From Allobosea thiooxidans (GTDB lineage: Bacteria > Pseudomonadota > Alphaproteobacteria > Rhizobiales > Beijerinckiaceae), in contig NZ_FUYX01000004.1 of assembly GCF_900168195.1 (NCBI RefSeq), positions 310,001-374,000 of the forward strand: DNA of 64,000 nt. The letters run 5' to 3'. The notes under the pieces were generated by a model. That model ran no database searches. It saw only the letters and a list, made by a program, of their open reading frames with translations, and was not told the DNA's origin. Of the stretch, positions 36,781 through 46,614 are shown one piece after another. The position numbers were made by a program, and so were the translations under genes. The first letter of the stretch is position 1. The number at the start of each line of letters is the position of its first letter.

Positions 36781-39267
36781 ATGGCTGCGCCCTCCCCGCT
36801 CCCTCCCGCCTTCGAGGCCTGGTTTTCCGGTCGCGGCTGGAACGTGCGGCCGCATCAGCTCGCTCTTCTGGAAGAGGCGCGCGCCGGGCGCTCGACGCTG
36901 CTGGTCGCGCCGACCGGGGCCGGCAAGACGCTCGCCGGTTTCCTGCCCTCGCTGGTCGAACTCGCCGAGCGCATGGGCAAGCATGACGGGCTGCACACGC
37001 TCTACATCTCGCCGTTGAAGGCGCTCGCCGTCGACATCGCCCGCAACCTCGAAGCGCCCGTGCGCGAGATGGGGCTGCCGATCACGATCGAGACCCGCAC
37101 CGGCGACACCTCCGCCGCCAAGCGCACGCGCCAGATCCAGCGCCCACCCGACATCCTGCTGACGACACCCGAGCAGCTGGCGCTCCTGGTCTCGCATCGC
37201 GACGCGGCGCCGTTCTTCTCATCCCTGCGCCGCATCGTGCTCGACGAACTGCACGCTCTGGTCACCTCCAAGCGCGGCGACCTGCTTTCGCTCGACCTCG
37301 CCCGGCTGAAGGCGCTGGCGCCGCAGGTCTCCGCCGTCGGCCTCTCGGCGACGGTGCGCGAGCCGGCTGACCTCCAACACTATCTCGGCGGCACCGAGAC
37401 GCCGGCGGGGCTCGTCACCGTCGCGGGCGGGGCGAAGCCGCGCATCGGCATCCTCGACACCGAACGCAGCCTGCCGATCGCCGGCCACACCACCCTGCAT
37501 GCAATGGCGGAAGTCTACGAGGCGGTCCGCACGCACAAGCTCACCCTCGTCTTCGTCAACACGCGCATGCAGGCGGAATTCGCCTTCCAGGCGCTGTGGA
37601 ATCTCAACGACGACAATCTACCGATCGCGCTGCATCACGGCTCGCTCGACGCGCAGCAGCGCCGCAAGGTCGAGGCGGCGATGGCGGATGGGCGGCTCAA
37701 GGCGGTGGTCTGCACCGCGACGCTCGATCTCGGCATCGACTGGGGCGATGTCGATCTCGTCGTCAATCTCGGCGCACCCAAGGGGGCGAGCCGCCTGATC
37801 CAGCGCATCGGCCGCTCCAACCACCGCATGGACGAGCCCTCGGAAGCCCTGCTGGTGCCCTCCAACCGCTTCGAGCTGCTGGAGTGCCGCGCCGCGCTCG
37901 AAGCTGTCCACGAGGCCGCGCAGGACACGCCGCCGCCGCGCATCGGTGCGCTCGACGTCCTCGCCCAGCATGTCCTCGGCGTCGCCTGCTCGGACGGCTT
38001 CGATGCCGATGCGCTCTATCAGGAAGTCCGCACCGCCTCGCCTTACGCCGGTCTCGTCCGCGCGGATTTCGACGCGGTTGTCAACTTCGTCGCGACCGGC
38101 GGCTATGCGCTGAAGAGCTATGAGCGCTTCGCCAAGCTCCGGCAGGACAAGGCCGGCCTCTGGCGCGCGAGCAATGCGCGCGTCATCCAGCAATACCGCA
38201 TGAATGTCGGCACCATCGTCGAGGCGACGATGCTGAAGGTCCGGCTCGGCCGGGCGCGGGCCGGAAAGCCGGGACAACCCGGCATGATCACCCGGGGCGG
38301 GCGCGTGCTCGGCGAGATCGAGGAGTATTTCGCCGAGACCATGGTACCGGGCGACACTTTCGTCTTCGCCGGCGAGGTGCTGCGCTTCGAGGGCATCGTC
38401 GAGAACGAGGCGGTCTGCTCGCGCGCCGCCGCCGGCACCGATCCGAAGATTCCCTCCTATGACGGCGGCAAGTTCCCGCTCTCGACCTTCCTCGCCGCCC
38501 GCGTGCGCGCCATCCTGGCCTCCCCCAGCCTGTGGCATACGCTGCCGGAGGAAGTCTCGGCCTGGCTGCATGCGCAGAAGCGGATATCGCGCCTGCCGAA
38601 GCCCGGCGAGCTTCTGGTCGAGACCTTCCCGCGTGCCGGACGCTTCTATCTGGTCGCCTATCCATTCGAGGGCCGCCTCGCCCACCAGACGCTCGGCATG
38701 CTCCTGACGCGTCGTCTGGAGCGCGCCCGGATGCGGCCGCTCGGCTTCGTCTGCAACGATTACGGCATGGCCTGCTGGACGCTCGGCGACATGACGGCAG
38801 CGATCGCGCGCGGCGCGCTCGACCTCGACGAGTTGTTCGCGCAGGACATGCTCGGCGACGATCTGGAGGACTGGATGGCGGAATCGGCGCTGATGAAGCG
38901 CACCTTCCGCTCCTGCGCCATCATCGGTGGGCTGATCGAGCGACGCTATCCCGGCCAGGAGAAGAGCGGCCGGCAGGTGACGATCTCGACCGATCTGATC
39001 TACGACGTGCTGCGCCGGCACGAGCCCGACCATATCCTCCTCAAGGCGGCGCGAGCGGACGCGGCAACGGGCCTGCTCGACATTCGCCGGCTCGGTGAGA
39101 TGCTGACACGGATCAGCGGCCGAATCGTGCATCAGCCGCTCGACCATGTCTCGCCGCTCGGCGTCTCGGTGATGCTCGAGATCGGGCGCGAGGCAGTCTA
39201 TGGCGAGGCGGCGGACGAGATCCTGGCGGAGGCGGAAGCGATGCTGACGGAAGAGGCGATGGCGTGA
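36781..39267 (+). CDS. Ligase-associated Lhr-like DEXH-box helicase
   Basis: 828 residues. Superfamily 2 helicase: Q-like region RPHQLALLEEA, Walker A APTGAGKTLAGF (about 43-54), motif Ia YISPLKALAVD, DELH box VLDELHAL (155-158), motif III GLSATVREP, motif V TATLDLGIDWG and motif VI QRIGRSNHRMD. The C-terminal half is the Lhr-type winged-helix/OB region and DUF-like tail. Matches the DEXH_lig_assoc (TIGR04121-type) helicase of the ligase-associated response. It overlaps the PdeM gene by 4 nt (GTGA), so the two are co-translated. Confidence 0.95.
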   Translation: MAAPSPLPPAFEAWFSGRGWNVRPHQLALLEEARAGRSTLLVAPTGAGKTLAGFLPSLVELAERMGKHDGLHTLYISPLKALAVDIARNLEAPVREMGLPITIETRTGDTSAAKRTRQIQRPPDILLTTPEQLALLVSHRDAAPFFSSLRRIVLDELHALVTSKRGDLLSLDLARLKALAPQVSAVGLSATVREPADLQHYLGGTETPAGLVTVAGGAKPRIGILDTERSLPIAGHTTLHAMAEVYEAVRTHKLTLVFVNTRMQAEFAFQALWNLNDDNLPIALHHGSLDAQQRRKVEAAMADGRLKAVVCTATLDLGIDWGDVDLVVNLGAPKGASRLIQRIGRSNHRMDEPSEALLVPSNRFELLECRAALEAVHEAAQDTPPPRIGALDVLAQHVLGVACSDGFDADALYQEVRTASPYAGLVRADFDAVVNFVATGGYALKSYERFAKLRQDKAGLWRASNARVIQQYRMNVGTIVEATMLKVRLGRARAGKPGQPGMITRGGRVLGEIEEYFAETMVPGDTFVFAGEVLRFEGIVENEAVCSRAAAGTDPKIPSYDGGKFPLSTFLAARVRAILASPSLWHTLPEEVSAWLHAQKRISRLPKPGELLVETFPRAGRFYLVAYPFEGRLAHQTLGMLLTRRLERARMRPLGFVCNDYGMACWTLGDMTAAIARGALDLDELFAQDMLGDDLEDWMAESALMKRTFRSCAIIGGLIERRYPGQEKSGRQVTISTDLIYDVLRRHEPDHILLKAARADAATGLLDIRRLGEMLTRISGRIVHQPLDHVSPLGVSVMLEIGREAVYGEAADEILAEAEAMLTEEAMA

Positions 39268-39971
39268 CGGTTGCAGCAGTCCGCTCCGCGCCGGCAAGCG
39301 AGGCCTTCATGCTGGGCCGGCTCGCGCTCGTGCCGGACCTTTCCGGCGGGCTCTGGCTGCCGGAGGAGCGCACGCTCGTCGTCGCCGACCTGCATCTGGA
39401 AAAGGGCTCGGCCTATGCCGCACGCGGCGTGATGCTGCCGCCCTATGATTCGGCTGCGACGCTCGCCGCGCTGGCCATGGTGATGCGCCGCCGCCAGCCG
39501 GCCCGTGTCATCGCGCTCGGCGACAGCTTCCACGACCGGGAGGCCGAAAACCGGCTCGTCCCCGCGACGCTTGCCGCCCTGCGCCAGCTTCAGCAGGGCC
39601 GCGACTGGCTCTGGATCACCGGCAACCATGACCCGGCGATCAGCCGCGCCATGGGCGGCGAGAGCGCGCCGACGATCACGGTCTCCGGCGTCGTCCTGCG
39701 CCACGAGCCGGATGCGACCGCGCAGGCCCCCGAAATCGCCGGGCATCTGCATCCGACCGCGAAGGTCAGGATGCGCGGGCGGGCCTTGCGGCGGCGCTGC
39801 TTCGCCTTGTCGCAGCAGCGCTGCGTGATGCCGGCGATGGGTGCCTATGCCGGCGGCCTCAACCTGCGCGATGCCGCCTTCCGGCCGCTCTTTCGCGATG
39901 GGCTGAGCGCGCATCTCCTCGGCGACGGCCGGCTCTTCCGGATTGATCCACGGTTATTGCTTCCGGATTGA
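39264..39971 (+). CDS. pdeM: Ligase-associated phosphoesterase PdeM
   Basis: 235 residues. Calcineurin-like phosphoesterase with VADLHLEKGS (D-x-H motif), GDSFHD, GNHDP and GHLHP, the five metal-binding blocks. Family TIGR04123; thought to process DNA ends together with the helicase, ligase and exonuclease. The GTG start at 39264 overlaps the helicase stop. Followed by about 110 bp and the tRNA-Thr gene. Confidence 0.92.
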   Translation: MTVAAVRSAPASEAFMLGRLALVPDLSGGLWLPEERTLVVADLHLEKGSAYAARGVMLPPYDSAATLAALAMVMRRRQPARVIALGDSFHDREAENRLVPATLAALRQLQQGRDWLWITGNHDPAISRAMGGESAPTITVSGVVLRHEPDATAQAPEIAGHLHPTAKVRMRGRALRRRCFALSQQRCVMPAMGAYAGGLNLRDAAFRPLFRDGLSAHLLGDGRLFRIDPRLLLPD

Positions 39972-40080
39972 GAGAGCGGGTTGCGTCCGCCTCGCGCTTG
40001 TGGCATCAGGGCGCCGCTTCGCAACGAAGCCGCGCCGCCAACGCCTCCGGGCAGGTGACCGCGGGTTGGCTGACGATCCT

Positions 40081-40155
<75 letters not shown>

Positions 40156-40518
40156 GCCCCAAACCCCGATTTCTTGGAAAAATGTTATCCTGCAAGGGTT
40201 TGGAAACCGCCCGGGGACACAGGGGCGGTACACGGCCAGTCCCGGAACACCCGGAGATCAGCGCCTGCGACACCCGGATTCACCTCCCGAAGGATCTGCA
40301 GCAGCAGGTCTCCCCCGCGGCCGTTTCGGCGGCGAAGCGGTTGGCGATCTCTGCTATTGCGCGCCCTGGGGCAATCTCGCGATGTTTCCACGGCCCGCGC
40401 CGCGGGTCTCGCGCTCTGGTCCGGCTCGACCGCCCCGACCGGGGGACCGCATCGTAGCTGGTACGCGGCGGGCATCTGCTGCGCGTTGAAGCTCGGACCT
40501 GATCCAAAGGAGATCATC
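40156..40518. other. 363-bp region after tRNA-Thr without a convincing gene
   Basis: The first bases (ATTTCTTGGAAAAATGTTATCC) are AT-richer than their surroundings. The rest is GC-rich, with no family-like open frame on either strand. No integrase, attachment-site duplication of the tRNA 3' end or T-tract terminator was seen. The final 15 bases hold the AAAGGAG ribosome-binding site of the cupin gene. Confidence 0.55.
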
Positions 40519-40914
40519 ATGCAGATCTATCGTGCCGGGCAAACGCCATCCCGCCCCGGGCCGTCCGACTGGTTCACCGGCCGGGTTCGTATCGACGCCC
40601 TGTTCAATCCGGCCGCCCCCGACCGCGTGCAGGGGGCCCATGTCACCTTTGAGCCGGGCGCGCGTACGGCCTGGCATACCCATCCGCTCGGCCAGACACT
40701 GATCGTGACCTCCGGTCTCGGCAGGGTGCAGCGCGACGGCGGCCCCGTCGAAACCATCCGCCCCGGCGACGTCGTCTGGTTCGAGCCGGGCGAGAAGCAT
40801 TGGCACGGCGCGTCACCCGAGGCAGCCATGACCCATATCGCGCTTCAGGAGGTCAAGGATGGCAAGGTGGTCGACTGGCTGGAGCATGTCAGCGACGCCG
40901 AATACGGCGCGTGA
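40519..40914 (+). CDS. Cupin protein resembling cupin-type hydroxynitrile lyase (mandelonitrile lyase)
   Basis: 131 residues, a single-domain cupin. It aligns along its whole length with the Granulicella tundricola Mn-dependent hydroxynitrile lyase Gt[35 protein letters not shown] and [16 protein letters not shown]. The metal ligands of that enzyme correspond to H53, H55, Q59 and H94 here at identical residue numbers. The natural role of these bacterial cupins is uncertain; many stand near carboxymuconolactone-decarboxylase or quinone-related genes. AAAGGAG lies 6 nt before ATG 40519. Likely a single-gene unit. Confidence 0.85.
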   Translation: MQIYRAGQTPSRPGPSDWFTGRVRIDALFNPAAPDRVQGAHVTFEPGARTAWHTHPLGQTLIVTSGLGRVQRDGGPVETIRPGDVVWFEPGEKHWHGASPEAAMTHIALQEVKDGKVVDWLEHVSDAEYGA

Positions 40915-41009
40915 CCTTCGCGGCCGCAGTGCCGATATCTTCACCCGGGCCCGGAGTGTAAGCGACGGTTCGAGTCGAATCCCGCCGCGCGCCAAGAACG
41001 AGTCGAAGC

Positions 41010-42179
41010 ATGACGACAGATCATCACCCTTCGGACGCCCATGCCGATATCCGCGACGCGGTCGCCAGGCTCTGCGCAGACTATCCGGACGAGTACTGGC
41101 GCAAGCTCGACCGCGAGATGGCCTATCCGACTGAGTTCGTCGCGGCGCTGACCGAAAGCGGCTTCCTCTCGGCGCTGATCCCGGAGGAATATGGCGGGGC
41201 CGGCCTGCCGCTCTCGGCGGCAGCCGTCATCATGGAGGAGATTCAGCGGCAGGGCTGCAACGGCGCCGCCTGCCACGCCCAGATGTATGTGATGGGTACG
41301 GTGCTGCGCCACGGCTCCGAGAACCAGAAGCAGCGCTACCTCCCGAAGATCGCCTCCGGCGAATTGCGCCTGCAGGCCTTCGGCGTCACCGAGCCGACCA
41401 GCGGCACCGACACGACCGCGCTGCGCACCACCGCCCGCCGCGAGGGCGACCATTACGTCGTCAACGGCCAGAAGATCTGGACGAGCCGCGCCGCGCAGTC
41501 CGATCTGATGCTGCTGCTCGCGCGCACCACGCCACGCGACCAGGTGCAGAAGCGCACCGACGGGCTCTCGGTGTTCATCCTCGACATGCGCGAGGCGCTG
41601 AAGGACGGCCTGACGATCCGGCCGATCCGCACGATGATGAACCATGCCACCACCGAGGTCTTCTTCGACAATGTGAAGGTCCCGGCCGCGAACCTCGTCG
41701 GCGAGGAGGGCAAAGGCTTCCGCTATATCCTGTCCGGCATGAACGCCGAGCGCATCCTGATTGCAGCCGAATGCATCGGCGACGCCAAGTGGTTCATCGA
41801 CAAGGCCTCGAACTATGCGAAGGAACGCCATGTCTTCGGCCGGCCGATCGGCCAAAACCAGGGCATCCAGTTCCCGATCGCCAAGGCCTACGCCAATATG
41901 CGCGCCGCCGAACTGATGGTGCGCGAGGCGATCCGCCTCTACGAGGCCGGCGCCAATCCCGGCGCCGAGGCCAACATGGCCAAGATGCTGGCGGCCGATG
42001 CCTCCTTCGAGGCAGCCAATGCCGCCGTCCAGACCCATGGCGGCTTCGGCTTCGCCGAGGAATACGATATCGAGCGCAAATTCCGCGAGACGCGGCTCTA
42101 CCAGGTCGCGCCGATCTCGACGAACCTGATCCTGTCCTATCTCGCCGAGCATGTGCTCGGCATGCCGAGATCATACTAA
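41010..42179 (+). CDS. Acyl-CoA dehydrogenase
   Basis: 389 residues. FAD-dependent alpha,beta-dehydrogenation of an acyl-CoA. Signatures: FGVTEPTSGTDTTALRTTA (FAD-binding region), YVVNGQKIWTSRA, FFDNVKVPAANLVGEEGKGF and QTHGGFGFAEEYDIER. The position NAERILIAAECIG lies near the catalytic-base region. Substrate chain type is not evident. It starts 95 bp after the cupin gene; a LysR regulator follows on the same strand after a 247-bp gap. Confidence 0.92.
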   Translation: MTTDHHPSDAHADIRDAVARLCADYPDEYWRKLDREMAYPTEFVAALTESGFLSALIPEEYGGAGLPLSAAAVIMEEIQRQGCNGAACHAQMYVMGTVLRHGSENQKQRYLPKIASGELRLQAFGVTEPTSGTDTTALRTTARREGDHYVVNGQKIWTSRAAQSDLMLLLARTTPRDQVQKRTDGLSVFILDMREALKDGLTIRPIRTMMNHATTEVFFDNVKVPAANLVGEEGKGFRYILSGMNAERILIAAECIGDAKWFIDKASNYAKERHVFGRPIGQNQGIQFPIAKAYANMRAAELMVREAIRLYEAGANPGAEANMAKMLAADASFEAANAAVQTHGGFGFAEEYDIERKFRETRLYQVAPISTNLILSYLAEHVLGMPRSY

Positions 42180-42426
42180 CCTTCGCCGCTCTCATCTCCA
42201 CCGAGGGCGGGGAGAGCATCGAACCGCAAGCGTCCTTCCGGAAGCCCGGCTGCCACGGCAGCACCCGGCCCAGGGGGCCGGGCCGCTCCTGCGCCGGCGT
42301 ATCGGCGAGGCCAGAAGACCGGCGAAGCCGGCGCCTGGCCGAACGGCCCCTGCCGGTGCATGCATGTTGACCTGCCGACGGCCGCTTCGGATCATGGGCC
42401 GAGGCACAGCGACGAGGGGGGCGGCG

Positions 42427-43458
42427 ATGGAGCTGAAATGGCTGGAAGACGTCCTGAGCCTGTCGACGACGCTCAGCTTCTCGCGTTCCGCCCGCGAAAG
42501 GAACATCACGCAGTCGGCGCTCAGCCGCCGGGTCAAGCAGCTCGAGGAATGGCTCGGCCTGCCGCTGTTCGACCGCAGCAGCTATCCGATCTGCCTTACC
42601 GAAGCCGGCAGGACCTTCCTTCCGCGTGCCCAGGAAATCCTGAAGCAGGTGCGGGGTGCAAGGCTGGAAATGCGCCAGTTGCACGAAGATGCGTCGGAAA
42701 CGCTGACCTTCGCCACACTGAACACCCTGTCCCTGACCTATTTCCCCGGCCTCATCCGTCGCATCGAGGACAGGCTCGGCCCGCTGAAGACGCGGTTCTG
42801 CGACCAGCGCGCATCCTTTGACGGCAATGTCGGCCTCCTCAACCACGGTGAATGCGATTTCCTGCTGACCTATGCGCACCCGGCCGTGCTGCCCGAACTG
42901 GATGCCGAACGCTTCCTCTATCGCCACCTCGGCACCGAACAGGCGATCCCGGTCTCGATCCCCGACGGCCGGGGCGAGCCGCTCCACCCCTTCCGCAGCG
43001 GCGAAGCGCCCGTCCGCCTGCTGAGCTACGGCAACTGCTCCTTCTTCGCCCGCCGGCTCGCCCTGCTCTTCGCCGAGCGGCCGACGCCCCTGGTCACCGT
43101 CTACGAGAACCCGATGTCGGTCGGCCTCAAGGCCATGGTCCTGGCCGGCCGCGGCGTCGCCTGGGTGCCCGAGAGCCTGGTTGGCGAGGAGCTGCGCAAC
43201 GGCCAGCTCGTACCGGCCGCCGATCCGTCCTGGTACATCGCCGCGGAGATCCGACTCTACCGGGCGCGGCAGCAGGGCCGTCCCGCCGTCGAACAGTTCT
43301 GGGCCGCCGCCCTCGGCGACAGCCAGCCTCCATCATTGCCTGATGATTCAGCCCGCCCTGCTTCCGGTCGGCGCGACTATGCGCGCCCGGCCTCGGCGGG
43401 CTCCGACAGCAGGAAGCCGAGATCCGCTGCCGCGTCGATGTCGGTGAGCCGGGCATAG
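42427..43458 (+). CDS. LysR-family transcriptional regulator
   Basis: 343 residues. N-terminal winged HTH (MELKWLEDVLSLSTTLSFSRSA, RERNITQSALSRRVKQLEEWLGLPLFDR) and a periplasmic-binding-protein-like effector domain. About 40 residues longer than typical LysR proteins: the extra C-terminus (GDSQPPSLPDDSARPASGRRD onward) is Ser/Arg/Pro-rich and overlaps the 3' end of the convergent MmgE/PrpD gene by 82 bp. The preceding acyl-CoA dehydrogenase or the convergent catabolic cluster are candidate targets. Confidence 0.9.
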   Translation: MELKWLEDVLSLSTTLSFSRSARERNITQSALSRRVKQLEEWLGLPLFDRSSYPICLTEAGRTFLPRAQEILKQVRGARLEMRQLHEDASETLTFATLNTLSLTYFPGLIRRIEDRLGPLKTRFCDQRASFDGNVGLLNHGECDFLLTYAHPAVLPELDAERFLYRHLGTEQAIPVSIPDGRGEPLHPFRSGEAPVRLLSYGNCSFFARRLALLFAERPTPLVTVYENPMSVGLKAMVLAGRGVAWVPESLVGEELRNGQLVPAADPSWYIAAEIRLYRARQQGRPAVEQFWAAALGDSQPPSLPDDSARPASGRRDYARPASAGSDSRKPRSAAASMSVSRA

Positions 43459-44729
43459 AGCGCCGCGGCGCCCGGCATTCCGGCACAGCAATCCGCGAAC
43501 TTCGCCTGCCGGTCGGCATCGTCGAACGGAACCGCGATCGAGCCCCTCGCCTCCAGCCGCTCCGCCTTGAGCAGGCGCCCGTCCTTGAGGCGGATGGTGA
43601 CGCGATGCGGCTGGCGCCCCGCCGCCTCCTCGCTCTTGTCGTAGGCGCGCATCGTCGTCAGCGACAGCAGGCGCCGGATCTCCGGGCGCCCGACCGCTTC
43701 CGGCGTGAAATCGGCGAGCGACAGCCTGTCCTGCAACAGCGCCAGCGCAACGCAATAATGCATCGAGAAGCGCGCCTGCATCTCGTCCTGCGGATCGGGA
43801 TAGGCGAGGTTGCGGACATTGGCGATGCCGACCAGCGTGTCCACAGCCTCGACATCCCCCGCCCCGAAACGGTGTTCCGCCTTCAGATCAAGGATGGCGT
43901 CGACCGTGTTGTGCGTCGAGCCGCAGCAGGGATGGCGCTTCGGGGTGAGCCCGTCGCTTTCGATGACGTGCGGAGAGGCCAGCACCATCCGCTCCCAGCC
44001 GGCGGCACTGTCGTCGCCGAACAATTCGGCGATGCCCATCGGGCATTCCAGGATATCGAGGCGCCCGGTCATCCCCGCCTCTGCGAGCGCGGCCGCATCG
44101 ACGGCGTTGCGCGCCGCGAGCCCGGCATGGAGAGGTTTCGCGGGTGTGCCGAACTGCCCCTTCGGACCGGCGGCCATGCTGGCGGCGACGCTCATCGCCC
44201 GCGCAACGCCTGCCGCGTCGAGGCCCATCAACCAGGCCGTTCCGGCCGCCGTGCCGATCGCGCCGACCGTCGAGGTCGCATGCCAGCCGATGGTGTAATG
44301 CGCCGGGTTGATGCCGCGCCCGACGGCAGCCTGCGCCTCCAGCCCAATGAGATAGGCGTCGACGAAGGACAGCCCACTCGCCGCGCGCCCCTGCGCCACC
44401 GCAAGCAGGGCCGGCACGAGCACGGCCGAGGCATGGGTGATGCCCGGCCTGAAATTGTCGTCATAATCGAGCGCATGCGCGGCCGTGCCGTTGACCAAAG
44501 CGGCGATCGCCTCGGTCGCCCGCCCCCCGCCGGCGACCGCAGCCGCGCCTTCGGGGCCAATTCCGGAAGCAAAGGCCTCGCGCACGGCCTGCGTCGCCTG
44601 ATCGCCGATGCCCGCCAGCATGCAGCCGACCGTATCGGCGATGGCGTGATGCGCCCTCAGGCGAGCCAGGGGCGAGAAGGCCGGCCTGGAGCCGCTCCAG
44701 TCCGCAATCCGTTCGATAGCACTCGGCAT
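43377..44729 (-). CDS. MmgE/PrpD family protein
   Basis: 450 residues. The family includes 2-methylcitrate dehydratase and aconitate isomerase-like enzymes. Recognised by HALDYDDNFRPGITHASAVLVPALLAV, the GWHATSTVGAIGTAA region, and the CCGSTHNTVDAILDL stretch with the paired cysteines and His. Substrate not evident. ATG at 44729 has GGGAG upstream and is preferred to GTG at 44735. Last gene of the minus-strand peptide-transport run, 36 bp after the serine hydrolase gene, which suggests a substrate with a hydroxy- or unsaturated acid part. Confidence 0.9.
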   Translation of the reverse strand: MPSAIERIADWSGSRPAFSPLARLRAHHAIADTVGCMLAGIGDQATQAVREAFASGIGPEGAAAVAGGGRATEAIAALVNGTAAHALDYDDNFRPGITHASAVLVPALLAVAQGRAASGLSFVDAYLIGLEAQAAVGRGINPAHYTIGWHATSTVGAIGTAAGTAWLMGLDAAGVARAMSVAASMAAGPKGQFGTPAKPLHAGLAARNAVDAAALAEAGMTGRLDILECPMGIAELFGDDSAAGWERMVLASPHVIESDGLTPKRHPCCGSTHNTVDAILDLKAEHRFGAGDVEAVDTLVGIANVRNLAYPDPQDEMQARFSMHYCVALALLQDRLSLADFTPEAVGRPEIRRLLSLTTMRAYDKSEEAAGRQPHRVTIRLKDGRLLKAERLEARGSIAVPFDDADRQAKFADCCAGMPGAAALYARLTDIDAAADLGFLLSEPAEAGRA

Positions 44730-44765
44730 GATCACTCCCGGTCAGTCCCGCGATGGCGAATGGGC

Positions 44766-45791
44766 TCAACCCTGCCGACGCGCCTCGAGGATCAGGCGCA
44801 GCAGGCGTCCGAAGGCGAAGCGGTTCACCTCCGTGCCCTTGATGTCGGTGTTGACACGATGCACGATCACCAGGTCGTGCGACGGGATGACGAGGCAGTT
44901 CTGCCCGCCGACGCCCTGGGCGCTGTAGCTGCCGGCCGGCAGCACCACGCCCGGGAAGCCCGCGCCGGAACGCTCGGTCCACCACATATAGCCATAGCCC
45001 CCGCGCGGGCCGGCATCGGAGAGTGGAAGCACGCTGGTCGCCACCCAATTGGCCGGCACGACCTGCTCGCCCTGCCAGCGCCCCTGCCGCAGGAACATCA
45101 GGCCAAAACGGGCGAGATCGCGCGTCGACATCCGGAACGGATAGGCGGGGTGAACGGAGCAATCATCCGGCTCCAGCCAGCCGTCGCGCCGCTCGCCGTC
45201 GAGGCGGAAATCCTCCATGCCGAGCGGCCGGGCGATCCGTGCCAGGAAATCGTCATGGATGCCGGTGCCGGTCAGCGCCGTGAAGATCGTGCCGAGCGCA
45301 TTGAAATCCCAGTTGTTGTACAGCCAGAAGGTACCCGGCGGATGCGCATGGCGCTGCGGCTTGATCGACTTCATCCAGGGCGATTCATAGCCGGCCGGAT
45401 GGAAGATGCCCGAGCGCGCCGTCAGCAGATCGTAGATCGTCGCCGCCTTCTCCAGGTCGCTGAGGCCTTGCTTGTCGTCGATTCCGAGATCGGCGAGCGT
45501 GCGCGACAGGTCGATCCGGCCTTCCTCCTCATGGATGCCGATCAGGGCGCTGAGGAAGCTCTTGCGGACGGAATGGCACTGGTAGCGATGGGCGAGATCG
45601 CCGCGGCTCGCCACCACGCGCCCGCCCTGCACGATCATCAGGGTCGCCGTCGAGATGGTGTCGGCGAAGCGCCAGGCCCGGTCCAGCCCGTCGCGGGACC
45701 AGCCTGCGGCCTCCGGCGCGACCGTCTCCCAGCCGCTCGCCGGCCAATGCCCCTCGGTCCGGTTTTCGCCCATCATGCCCGCGTCATCCAT
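44766..45791 (-). CDS. Serine hydrolase, beta-lactamase class C / DD-peptidase-like
   Basis: 341 residues. SxxK motif in SVRKSFLSALIG, second motif tyrosine in WLYNNWDFN (YxN), and a C-terminal region with GGQN in place of a clear KTG box. No signal peptide is visible from ATG 45791, so it may be cytosolic; relatives are esterases, D-aminopeptidases or amidases rather than true beta-lactamases. GGAG precedes the start. It lies 28 bp after the ABC ATPase gene and before MmgE/PrpD, so it probably acts on the imported compound. Confidence 0.88.
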   Translation of the reverse strand: MDDAGMMGENRTEGHWPASGWETVAPEAAGWSRDGLDRAWRFADTISTATLMIVQGGRVVASRGDLAHRYQCHSVRKSFLSALIGIHEEEGRIDLSRTLADLGIDDKQGLSDLEKAATIYDLLTARSGIFHPAGYESPWMKSIKPQRHAHPPGTFWLYNNWDFNALGTIFTALTGTGIHDDFLARIARPLGMEDFRLDGERRDGWLEPDDCSVHPAYPFRMSTRDLARFGLMFLRQGRWQGEQVVPANWVATSVLPLSDAGPRGGYGYMWWTERSGAGFPGVVLPAGSYSAQGVGGQNCLVIPSHDLVIVHRVNTDIKGTEVNRFAFGRLLRLILEARRQG

Positions 45792-45819
45792 TTTCTGGTT
45801 CTCCGAAACCCGATTGCGC

Positions 45820-46610
<791 letters not shown>

Positions 46611-46614
<4 letters not shown>

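Noticed and set aside
44766..45791. True secreted beta-lactamase
   Set aside because: SxxK is present, but there is no signal peptide or clear KTG box, and the gene sits in a peptide-catabolism run; esterase or amidase activity is more likely.
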